A DNA stretch of 64,000 bases, taken from NCBI GenBank assembly GCA_963792175.1, contig CAWBVG010000046.1, positions 1-64,000 of the forward strand, written 5' to 3'. This stretch comes from CAWBVG01 sp963792175. GTDB taxonomy: Bacteria; Acidobacteriota; Vicinamibacteria; Vicinamibacterales; CAVVIG01. Below, piece after piece: positions 43,565-51,534 of the stretch (position 1 is its first letter; the number at the start of each line of letters is the position of its first letter). The position numbers and the translations under genes are program-made. The notes under the pieces were generated by a model, which worked only from the letters and a program-made list of their open reading frames with translations, was not told the DNA's origin and did not search any database.

Positions 43565-46500
43565 ATGGGCATCGACAGCCCCACGGGCAGCGTCATCGGA
43601 GGATTCCGGGTCGGCGAGCAGCTTGCGCGGGGGGCGATGGGGGTCGTCTATCTCGCGGAGGACGACGACGGCCAACGTGTCGCGCTGAAGCTGCTCTCGC
43701 CCGAGCTCTCCCACGACGAGCGCTTCCGGCAGCGGTTCCTGCGGGAGTCGCGTCTCGCTGCGACGCTCGACCATCCGCATGTCGTCAAGACGATCGCGTC
43801 CGGCGAGGACAGCGAAGTCCTCTACCTCGCGATGGCCTACGTCGACGGCGTCGACCTGCGCGAGCTCCTGCGACGCCAGGGCCGGCTCGAGCCCGCTCGC
43901 ACCGTCCGCCTTGTGCAGCAGGTGGGCGAGGCGCTCGACGCGGCGCACGCGGCCGGGCTCGTCCATCGTGACGTGAAGCCCGGGAACGTCCTCGTGGCGG
44001 ACGGGCCTGACGGCGAGCAGGCGTATGTCTGCGACTTCGGCCTCGCACGGCACGTCTCTTCGGTCGGCAGCCTCACCGGCGACCGCGGGTTCGTGGGGAC
44101 GGTCGACTACGTCGCGCCGGAGCAGATCCGCGGGGAGACGGTCGACGGACGAGTGGACGTCTACGCCCTCGGCTGCGTGCTGTTCGAGTGTCTCGCGGGG
44201 GAGCGGCCGTTCGAGCGCGAAAGCGAGCTGTCGGTCGTGTTCGCCCATCTGAACGAGCCGCCGCCGAGGCTCACCGCCGCCCGGCCCGGCCTCCCCTCTG
44301 CCTGGGACGGAGTCGTTGCGCGCGCGCTCGCCAAGGAGCCGGCCTCGCGGTATGCCTCCTGCGGCGCGCTTGTGGGAGCCGCGCGCGAGGCGCTCGAGGG
44401 TCGCGCGGCCCGGCGCGCGCCGTCGCGGCGCCTGGCGGCCGGGGCGCTTGCAGCGGCGGCGGTCGTGGCCGCCGCCATCGCCGCGCTCGCGCTTCGCGAC
44501 GACCAGCCGCCCTCGCCGAAGCCGGTCGTACATCGACCGCTCGTCCTCAACGCGGTCGACGTGTCATCGGGGCGAGCGCTCGCGAGCATCCGCTCGGGCG
44601 ACCCGGTTCGGCTACGGACACGCCCCCCTGGACGTCGTCGTCGTGGGCCGCTCGGCCTGGCTCCTGCTCCCGAGCGAGCAGCGAATCCTGCGCATCGACA
44701 CGCGCACGCATGAGCTGAAGGCCGCGGTCAGGCTCCCGTGGGTCTCGCTCGGCCGGCTCGCCGCGGGCGCAGGCTATGTCTGGGCGGCTCAGGACGGCGG
44801 GCCCGAGCTCGCGCGTATCTCGACCTCGAACGGCCGGCTCGACCGCTTTCGCCCGGAGGTCTCGCCCGCGACCGGGCTCACCGCCGGCGAGGGGACGCTG
44901 TTCGTCGCGGACGAGGGCGAGATTGCCAGGGTCGTTCCCGGAAACGGCATCACCGGGAGGCACATCCCGTACAACGGCAGCGGCAGGATCACCTTTGGCG
45001 ACGGGGCGCTCTGGTCGCTCGAGGATCCCGGCGTGCTCCGGAAGCTCGACCCGGAGACCGGTCGCGAGCTGGCGCAGGTCGACCTGCACGCCACGGTCAG
45101 CGACGTCGCGGTCGGAGGTGGGCGCGTCTGGGTTTCGGTCGTGCCCGACGGGGTCGTGTACGCGCTCGACGAGAGCAACCTGCGCGTGCGGCGCAGGCTC
45201 GCGTCCGGTCCGGATCCAGAGCGGATCTCCTTCGCCGCCGGGCGGCTGTGGATCGCGAACAGCGCGGCCGGGACGGTCACCTCGCTCGACCCGCGCACGG
45301 GCGCGCGGACGCGGCTCTCGATCGGCGCCCTACCCACGGCGGTGGCATACGGCAACGGCGTCGTGTGGGCGGGAACGGTGCCGGAGCCGCCGCCGCTTCC
45401 GCCGGCCCGAGGGCCGGAGCTGCGGCTCTCCTTCCCGGGCGAGTACCTCACGCTCGATCCGGCCGCCTCGCACTCGACCGCCGACGAGCAACTCGAGGAA
45501 GCGACGTGCGCGGGCCTGCTCGTCTACCCCGACACCGCCGGCCCCGCCGGGAAGCGGCTCCGCCCCGAGGTCGCGGCCGCGATGCCACGCGTCTCCGCCG
45601 ACGGCCGCACGTACACGTTCCGCATCCGTCGCGGCTTTCGGTTCTCGCCGCCGTCCCACGAGGCAGTGACGGCGGCCACGTTCAAGCACACGCTCGAGCG
45701 CGCCTTCTCGCCGAAGCTCGGCAGCGGGGGGCGTGGCCAGAGCGAGGCGCCCGCGATCGAAGGCCTTCCCGCCTTCCTCGCCGGCAAGGCCGCGCACGTC
45801 TCCGGGATCAGGGCGAGCGGCGAAACGCTCTCGATCACGCTGGTCAGGCCGTCGGGTGACTTCCTCGGGCGGATCTCGATGCCCCACCTCTGCCCGGTCC
45901 CGCTGAGCGCGCCGATCCGCCCGGCGACGCCCGACGTCGCACTGCCGTCGTCGGGTCCGTACTACGTCTCCTCGACCGCGGACGGGCGCGTCGTGCTACT
46001 GCCCAACCCGGGCTACGGCGGCCACCGGCCGCGGCACTGGGCGCGGATCGTCTACACGCTCGACGTCCCCACCCCGGAAGCGGTGGCGCTCGTCGATCGC
46101 GGCAGGCTCGACTACCTGCCGCTCGACTTCGACAGCCGGTCCCTGCTCGATCGTTGGGGGGTGCTCGATCGACGCTTCGGGCCCGGCAGCAACGCCGCGA
46201 CGAACGGGGCCCAGCGCCTCTTCCCCACCACGGGGCGGTTCCTCGACTACATGGTGCTCAACGCCAACCGACCGCTCTTCCGCGACGTGCAGCTCCGGCG
46301 CGCCGTCAACTACGCACTCGACCGTCCGAAGCTCGCCGACCGCATTTCACGACTCGCCGGGCGACCAGATCGTCCCACCGAGCGTCGACGGCTTTCCGGC
46401 AGGCGCGGTGTATCCGATCGACGGGCCCGACCTCACGATCGCCCGACGGCTCGCCGGCAATCGACGCCGGCACGCGGTTCTCTCATACTGCACGTTCTTC

Positions 46501-46971
46501 CCGTACGGCGACGACGGCCTTCGCGCGATTGCACCGCGTGTCAAGTCCGACCTCGCGCGAATCGGAATCGACGTCACGATCGTGCGCACGGACGAGTGCC
46601 CGCGCACGTACGATGCGAGCTCGAACCGCGCCGACCTCTTGCTCGTCACGAACTTCGGCGCGCTTCTGAGCGACCCTCTCTCGTACCTCGATCCCGCGCT
46701 CGCGCGCGGCCGCTACGCTTCGGCACTCGGGCCGGGGCTCTGGAGCAGCGCGTCGTTCCGGCGGCGCTTCGAGGCGGCGAGGGCGCTGCGCGGGCCAGCG
46801 CGGACGCGCACGTACGTCCGCCTCGAGCACGAGTTGATGCGCGCGGCGCCTTTCGCCGTCTACGGCACGTTCTCGTCCGGGCAGTACCTCTCGCCGCGGA
46901 TCGGCTGCAAGGTGACGACGGCCGCGACGTACGTGCTCGATCTCGTGGCGCTCTGCCCCCGGCACGCCTGA
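43565..46971 (+). CDS. Membrane Ser/Thr protein kinase fused to a beta-propeller and a peptide-binding-protein (SBP_bac_5) domain; two +1 frameshifts
   Basis: Read through two single-base insertions (about 44612 and about 46347), this is one protein of about 1134 residues. Residues 10-270 are a complete Hanks-type kinase: ARGAMGVVYLAE glycine loop, VALKLL lysine, HRDVKPGNVL, CDFGLAR and APEQ. A single alanine-rich membrane helix follows at about 290-311. Then comes an extracytoplasmic beta-propeller (about 340-610) with repeated G-x-LW/V-x-S/A blades such as GDGALWSLED and AGRLWIANSAAG. The last 520 residues are a peptide/nickel-type solute-binding domain (GEYLTLDPAAS, FRDVQLRRAVNYALDR). The plan is that of a receptor kinase sensing a ligand outside the cell. 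It ends 6 bases from the convergent BTAD gene. Confidence 0.8.
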
Positions 46972-46977
46972 CCGTCG

Positions 46978-48528
46978 TCAGGCGAGCGTCCAGCTGAAGC
47001 GGGTCCGGCTCTCGTTCGGCGCGAGCAGGCCCGGGCGCGGGCCGCGGTGGACGACCAGCACGGGCGATCGCGCGTCGCGGACGAGCGCGCGGCGGGCGGC
47101 GCCGACGCCGTCGCTACGCCAGCGCGGGGAGATGCCGACCACGACGAGGCCGGCGCCCTCGACCGCGTGGACGAGCTCGTCCGGGTCGGCGAGCAGCGGC
47201 GCCGCGTCGACCTCGACGACGCGCTGGACGGCGAGCGACGCGTCGGCGAGCAAACGGCTGGCGTCCCGACGGCCGCTGCGCGAGTCGGCGCGCGTGCCGA
47301 CGAGCCGCAGCGGCGCGCCGGTCGAGGAGGCGAGCGAGGCGCCGAGCTCGAGCGCCGCCCAGTCGTGCTCACCGCCGCCGAACGGCACGAGGATGCCGCG
47401 CGCGACGTCCGTTGCGCCGCCCGAGAGCACCGCCACGTGCGCAGGGGAGCGCTCGAGCAGCTCCGCGACCGGGGCCGGCAGCTGCGGGCCGTCGAGACCC
47501 GCGGGCGCGTCGACGAGCACGAGGTCGGCCTCGTTCGCGCTCGCGAGCCTGACGAGGTCGCCCACGCGGTCGTCGCTCGTGAAGGCCGCCGTCCGCGCGT
47601 GCGACCGGTAGGGCCGCACGGCCGCCGATGCAGCGGCGAGGTCGCGCTCGCGGTCCGCGAGTCGCGCGAGCACGAGCTGGGCGGGAAGCAGCGCAGCCAG
47701 CTCGACGAGTGTGCGCGCACGGTCGTCACGCGACGGCGCCACGAGCACCGTGCGGACGCGCGCGCCCGCCGGCGGCGAGACGAGCTCGAGCGCCGGGTCC
47801 TGCGTAAGGATCCCGCGCTCGAGCGCTTGCAGCGGCGCGGACGGCTCGATCCCGAAGCTCTCGACAAGCGCGTGCCGCGTCGCGCGGTAGACCCCGAGCG
47901 CCTCGGCCTGCCGGCCGGAGCGGTAGAGCGCGAGCATCAGCTGGCCGCGAAGCCGCTCCCGCAGCGGATGTTCTGCGACGAGGGTCTCGAGCTCGGCGAC
48001 GAGCGGCGCCTGCCGACCGAGCGCGAGCTCTGCGTCCATCCACTCCTCGAGCACCGCGAGCCGCAGCTCGTCGAGCCGTTCGCACGCCGCCTCGGCGAAC
48101 GACTCGTAGGCGAGATCGGCGAGCGGGGGCCCGCGCCAGAGCTCGAGCGCGTCGCGAAGGAGCGCCGCCTCGGCGCCCCGGTCGCCGCGCGAGCGCCCCG
48201 CGGCGGCCTCGGCTGCCAGGTGCTCGAAGCGGGCAAGGTCGAAGTTGTCGTCACGAACCGCGAGCAGGTAGCCGCGCGGCCGCGTCTCGATCGCCTCCGC
48301 CGAGCCGAGCGCGCGCCGGAGCTCGGAGACCTGCCGCTGCACCTGCGTGACCGCGGAGACGGGCGGGCGCCCGGCGTACAGCTCGTCCGCGAGCCGCTCG
48401 ACCGGCACGACGCGGTTCGCGTGCAGCAGCAGGATCGCCAGCGTCGCCCGCTGCCGCGGCCCGCCGAGCCTGACCGGGCCGTCCTCGCCGACGACCTCGA
48501 GCGGCCCCAGCACGCGGAACTCGAGCAC
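46978..48528 (-). CDS. SARP-type BTAD transcriptional regulator with C-terminal USP-like domains
   Basis: A 516-residue regulator. The N-terminal winged-helix DNA-binding domain (residues about 1-90, FRVLGPLEVVGEDG and LGGPRQRATLAILLLHANR) and the bacterial transcriptional activation domain (about 95-240, LEEWMDAELALGR to LYRSGRQAEALGVYR) are clear. In place of the usual ATPase, the C-terminal 260 residues look like two tandem universal-stress-protein folds (ARVRTVLVAPSRDD, VAVLSGGATDVARGILVPFG, SPVLVVHRGPR). GTG 48528 gives the family start MLEFRVLGP. Divergent from the IGHD-repeat protein and convergent with the receptor kinase, either of which may be a partner or target. Confidence 0.85.
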   Translation of the reverse strand: MLEFRVLGPLEVVGEDGPVRLGGPRQRATLAILLLHANRVVPVERLADELYAGRPPVSAVTQVQRQVSELRRALGSAEAIETRPRGYLLAVRDDNFDLARFEHLAAEAAAGRSRGDRGAEAALLRDALELWRGPPLADLAYESFAEAACERLDELRLAVLEEWMDAELALGRQAPLVAELETLVAEHPLRERLRGQLMLALYRSGRQAEALGVYRATRHALVESFGIEPSAPLQALERGILTQDPALELVSPPAGARVRTVLVAPSRDDRARTLVELAALLPAQLVLARLADRERDLAAASAAVRPYRSHARTAAFTSDDRVGDLVRLASANEADLVLVDAPAGLDGPQLPAPVAELLERSPAHVAVLSGGATDVARGILVPFGGGEHDWAALELGASLASSTGAPLRLVGTRADSRSGRRDASRLLADASLAVQRVVEVDAAPLLADPDELVHAVEGAGLVVVGISPRWRSDGVGAARRALVRDARSPVLVVHRGPRPGLLAPNESRTRFSWTLA

Positions 48529-48613
48529 GGTCGTGACGGTAGCCGGTCGGTAGCGGCCCGGTAGCCGCGGCTTCGACCATCGACGGCGATACGACAACGG
48601 GAGGGGATTCACC

Positions 48614-49588
48614 ATGAAACGAGCGCATCTCGTCGCAGCCGTGGCCGCCGCGTTCGCCACCTGCCTGCTGGTGCCGTTCGCAGGCTCCGCGGCCGCGCCG
48701 CCGGACGTGGTCTGCCCGCAGGACAGCCAGGCGTTCACGGGAACGGCGCACGACCTGATCGTCCCCGAGAACGGCTACTGCGCCGTGACCGGCGCGACCA
48801 TCACACACGACCTCGTGCTGCGTGACGAGGCCGGCACGGACGTACTCGGAACACACATCGGCAACGACGTGACCTTCGGGGAGTTCGCCGGAGGAGGCAT
48901 CGTGCAGTCGAGCATCGGACACGACATGGTCGCCGTCGGGACGGACTCGGGCGCCGACCTCGTTCAGACGACCGTCGGGCACGACGCCGTCGCACTGGGA
49001 GAGCAGGCGGGCTTCACCTTCTCGGAGTCGAGCATCGGGCACGACGTGCGACTGCTCGGCTTGGGCGGCGGGACGCACATGGGCGTCACGACCATCGGCC
49101 ACGACTTCTTCGCGTCGCAGCCACAGACCGTGCAGACCGGCCAGGCCGGGCGGAACTTGCCGGAAGGCCCTGTGAAGATCGGGCACGACTTCACGATCCA
49201 GGGCGCTCCCGACTTCCCGTTCGTCTTCGACGGCCTCTGCGACCTGCACGTCGGGAACGACTTGCGCATCACCGACCGCTCGGTGAATCTCGGGATCGGG
49301 CTCGGCGCCCAGTGCGCGGGGAATGGCGCCCCGGCCAACACGATCGGCCGCGACCTCGTCGTGACCGGGAACAGCGCGCTGTCGGGGGTCTTCGGCCCGT
49401 CGTCGATCAACCTCGGCGCCGACACCATCGGCCGCGACCTCGTGTTCAGCAACAACACAGCTGTTCCGGGCGGGCACCTCACGGTGTCCGGGAACAGCGT
49501 CGGGCGTGACGCCACCTGCGCCGGGAACAACCCGGCCGTCGAGACCGACACGCCGAACGTCGCAGGCCGCTCGAACACCTGCGGCTAG
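48614..49588 (+). CDS. Secreted repeat protein with I-G-H-D solenoid motif
   Basis: A 324-residue exported protein of unrecognised family. Signal peptide 1-26 (KRAHLVAAVAAAFATCLLV then AGSAAA). The rest is built of about eleven copies of a short unit centred on I/V-G/T-H/N/R-D followed by a hydrophobic pair: ITHDLVL, IGNDVTF, IGHDMVA, VGHDAVA, IGHDVRL, IGHDFFA, IGHDFTI, VGNDLRI, IGRDLVV, IGRDLVF, VGRDATC. Spacing is about 20-30 residues, which suggests a beta-helix or other solenoid with Asp on one face. Several cysteines (two N-terminal, four C-terminal) may cap it. Start set by GGGAGGGG. Role unknown; surface or adhesin-like is a guess. Confidence 0.85.
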   Translation: MKRAHLVAAVAAAFATCLLVPFAGSAAAPPDVVCPQDSQAFTGTAHDLIVPENGYCAVTGATITHDLVLRDEAGTDVLGTHIGNDVTFGEFAGGGIVQSSIGHDMVAVGTDSGADLVQTTVGHDAVALGEQAGFTFSESSIGHDVRLLGLGGGTHMGVTTIGHDFFASQPQTVQTGQAGRNLPEGPVKIGHDFTIQGAPDFPFVFDGLCDLHVGNDLRITDRSVNLGIGLGAQCAGNGAPANTIGRDLVVTGNSALSGVFGPSSINLGADTIGRDLVFSNNTAVPGGHLTVSGNSVGRDATCAGNNPAVETDTPNVAGRSNTCG

Positions 49589-49597
49589 CGAGGCCCG

Positions 49598-49629
49598 AGC
49601 GAGGGCCCGCGGCTCCGCGGGCCCTCGCT
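49598..49629 (+). terminator. Terminator hairpin after the IGHD-repeat gene
   Basis: AGCGAGGGCCCGCGG (49598-49612) pairs perfectly with CCGCGGGCCCTCGCT (49615-49629), ten bases after the stop. It is a strong intrinsic-type hairpin without a T-run. Its right arm is where the actinobacterial-type sequence ends. Confidence 0.8.
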
Positions 49630-49637
49630 CCTCCTCG
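49629..49637. other. Border between actinobacterial-like and Acidobacteriota-like sequence (probable chimeric join)
   Basis: Left of this point is a complete gene plus its terminator; right of it a minus-strand coding region is already in mid-gene. Followed leftward, that coding frame runs straight into the antisense of the hairpin (S-E-E-E-R-G-P), i.e. it has no natural end. Gene content also changes from Gram-positive-type to outer-membrane-type functions. Confidence 0.7.
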
Positions 49638-50062
49638 GACAGCACGTCCACGAAGTCCACGAACTTCGACCCGAGCTCCGCGAACACCGGCGAGAACGTG
49701 TCGGTCTCCACCCGGCTCAGGGCGTGGTAGGCGCGGCCGCCGATGGTCGCGTAGTAATCGACGTCGACCATCTTGCGATTCAGCGATTCCGAGAAGAACC
49801 CGGCGATGAAGAGCGACAGATCGCCAATCTGTTTCAGGCTCGCGCGCTGCCGCATGCCGCCGCTTTCAAGCGCCTGCACCAGCCGCACCGATAGCGGGCC
49901 CTCGTCGAAATTCTCTGGTTGCTGGAGAAAGCCGGCGAGCAGCTGCACGACGTAGAACGACGTGAGCTCCTGCGTGGCGACGCCCTGGTGAGTGAGCGCG
50001 CGGTCCACGAGATCCTTGAAGTATTCGACGGCCGATTCGCGCTGGAAGACCGCTTCACTCAT
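49630..50062 (-). CDS. Conserved hypothetical protein, 3' end missing at the join
   Basis: About 144 residues from MSEAVFQRESAVEYFKDLVD to FVDFVDVLSEE, mostly helical and soluble, with no signal peptide. I do not recognise a named family. The protein is cut by the sequence border at about 49630, so its C-terminus is unknown. ATG 50062 is chosen; an ATG three codons earlier is possible. It is divergent from the Cys-rich gene at 50159, leaving about 96 bases for two promoters. Confidence 0.65.
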
Positions 50063-50141
50063 ACAGTCCAACCCGTCTCGACAACCACTGCCAGCGATTG
50101 CAAGGCGCGTTCCGATGAGTTCTCGTGGATTCTGGCCGGAT

Positions 50142-50149
50142 TATACAAT
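50142..50149 (+). promoter_or_regulatory. Probable -10 box of the Cys-rich protein gene
   Basis: TATACAAT stands in an AT-rich patch ten bases ahead of the GTG start at 50159; the predicted transcript would be nearly leaderless. No convincing -35 box. Confidence 0.4.
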
Positions 50150-50158
50150 AATGCCCAC

Positions 50159-50806
50159 GTGATCTGTCCTCTCTGCGGCGTGCGGCGCGCGCGCCGCGGC
50201 TGCCCGGCGCTCGGCAAACAAATCTGTGCGGTGTGTTGCGGCACCAAGCGCCTCGTCGAAATTCAGTGCCCGAGCGACTGTCCCTGGCTCGCCAGCGCCC
50301 GCGAGCATCCGCCCGCGGTCGCCGTGCGACAGCAGCAGCGCGACTTTGGCCTGATGCTGGAGGGCATGCGCGACTTCAGCCGCCGGCAGTCGCAGCTGTT
50401 CGTTCTCGTCACCACGTTCCTCGTTCGCTACGAGTCCCCCGAGCTCCAGCGTCCTGTCGACGACGACGTCGCCGATGCGTTCGGCGCGCTCGCGTCCACC
50501 TACGAAACCGCATCGCGCGGCGTGATCTACGAGCATCGCCCCGCCTCGCTCGCCGCAGCGCAGTTGATGAACGCGCTGAAGCCTGTTCTCGTGGAGGCCG
50601 GCAAGGGCGCGGGGACGCCATTCGAACGCGACGTCGTGACGGTGCTCCGGCGCGTGGCCGAGTCCGTGACGAAGGTCCGCGCCATCGAAACCGGAAACGC
50701 CCGCGCGTTCCTGGATCTGCTGGGCCGCGTCATTCAGGCGAAGGACGACCACGCGGGTCAGGAGGCGGCGGCGTCCCCGGACGAGCCCCGGCTCATCGTC
50801 CCGTGA
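50159..50806 (+). CDS. Conserved hypothetical protein with N-terminal Cys-rich zinc-binding region
   Basis: A 215-residue protein. The first 45 residues hold eight cysteines (C3, C6, C15, C23, C26, C27, C37, C41), enough for two zinc sites. The remainder is mainly helical ([20 protein letters not shown], then [20 protein letters not shown]) without membrane segments. No named family is recognised. The GTG at 50159 starts just before the first Cys pair ([11 protein letters not shown]). It lies 32 bases upstream of rpmB on the same strand. Confidence 0.7.
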   Translation: MICPLCGVRRARRGCPALGKQICAVCCGTKRLVEIQCPSDCPWLASAREHPPAVAVRQQQRDFGLMLEGMRDFSRRQSQLFVLVTTFLVRYESPELQRPVDDDVADAFGALASTYETASRGVIYEHRPASLAAAQLMNALKPVLVEAGKGAGTPFERDVVTVLRRVAESVTKVRAIETGNARAFLDLLGRVIQAKDDHAGQEAAASPDEPRLIVP

Positions 50807-50809
50807 TGC

Positions 50810-50815
50810 TATACT
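50810..50815 (+). promoter_or_regulatory. Extended -10 promoter of rpmB
   Basis: TGC-TATACT (50807-50815) forms an extended -10 element directly after the stop of the preceding gene and about 23 bases ahead of the L28 start. Confidence 0.45.
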
Positions 50816-50838
50816 CAGGGGTTGTCCCTGGAGCTGAA

Positions 50839-51030
50839 ATGGCGAAACGATGTGAAGTGTGCGGGAAGGGTCCAGTCGTCGGCCGTCAACATAGCCACGC
50901 GAACAATGTGAGTCCGCGTCGGTTCGAACCAAATCTGCAGGTCGTTCGGGCGATGATCAACGGCGGCATCAAGCGGATCAAGGTCTGCACGCGCTGCCTG
51001 CGTTCGAACAAAGTCACCAAAGCAGCGTAA
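50839..51030 (+). CDS. rpmB: 50S ribosomal protein L28
   Basis: A 63-residue basic protein recognisable as L28: [33 protein letters not shown], and [17 protein letters not shown] at the end. The two CxxC pairs (C5/C8 and the C-terminal TRC pair) mark the zinc-binding form. It binds 23S rRNA in the large subunit. GGAG sits five bases ahead of the ATG and an extended -10 box precedes it. L28 next to RelA/SpoT is compatible with an Acidobacteriota chromosome. Confidence 0.95.
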   Translation: MAKRCEVCGKGPVVGRQHSHANNVSPRRFEPNLQVVRAMINGGIKRIKVCTRCLRSNKVTKAA

Positions 51031-51099
51031 GTCTCAAGTCGCAAGGCTCAACTCTCGCGGCCATAGTGCTGAGACCAATAGTGCTGAGAGTTGAGACTT
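51029..51099. repeat. Nested inverted and direct repeats between rpmB and ridA
   Basis: AAGTCTCAA (51029-51037) pairs with TTGAGACTT (51091-51099), and CTCAACTCTC (51047-51056) pairs with GAGAGTTGAG (51086-51095); the two stems share bases and would exclude each other. Inside lies a 12-base direct repeat ATAGTGCTGAGA (51063-51074 and 51078-51089), and GTTGAGAGTTG recurs just downstream. It could terminate rpmB or control ridA; function is not shown. Confidence 0.6.
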
Positions 51100-51125
51100 G
51101 AACGTTGAGAGTTGTTGAAGCGCTC

Positions 51126-51505
51126 ATGAAACACGCGATCAGCAGTGCGGATGCTCCAAAAGCGATTGGACCCTACTCCCAGGCGGTCCGCGCCGGGCAG
51201 CTGCTGTTTGCGTCAGGTCAAATCCCGACCGACCCGGTCACCGGCGCGATCGTCGACGGCGATGTCGCGGCGCAAACCCGACGCGTCTTCGACAACCTCG
51301 GTGCGGTCCTCAAAGCCGCGAACCTCTCATTCGCCGACGTGGTCCGCACGACGGTCTTTCTGGCGGACATGAACGATTTCGCCGCCATGAACGCGGTGTA
51401 CGGAACGTTTTTCTCGGAACCGTACCCGCGCGAGCGACCGTGCAGGTGGCGCGATTGCCGAAAGACGCGCGCGTCGAAATCGACCTCATCGCGAGCTTTA
51501 CCTAG
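51126..51505 (+). CDS. ridA: RidA-family enamine/imine deaminase, with a -1 frameshift near the end
   Basis: A RidA (YjgF/YER057c/UK114) protein of about 126 residues. MKHAISSADAPKAIGPYSQA, FASGQIPTDPVTG and VFLADMNDFAAMNAVYGTFF are family signatures. After EPYP one base appears to be missing (about 51432): the conserved ATVQVARLPKDARVEIDLIA continues in another frame to a TAG at 51505. Without correction the essential Arg of that segment would be lost. The enzyme hydrolyses reactive 2-aminoacrylate-type enamines. Convergent with RelA/SpoT. Confidence 0.85.
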
Positions 51506-51534
51506 GCAGGAAGGGCGCCCGCCCGTCCTGCCTA
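51503..51534. terminator. Hairpin between the convergent ridA and relA/spoT genes
   Basis: TAGGCAGGA (51503-51511) faces TCCTGCCTA (51526-51534), with partly paired GGGC/GCCC inside. It overlaps both stop codons and may serve both genes. Confidence 0.55.

Noticed and set aside
48251..50071. A 606-codon minus-strand frame crossing the 49.6 kb border
   Set aside because: Only its first 144 codons resemble a protein; the rest is antisense to the IGHD-repeat gene and the upstream BTAD region, so it is two unrelated pieces in one accidental frame.
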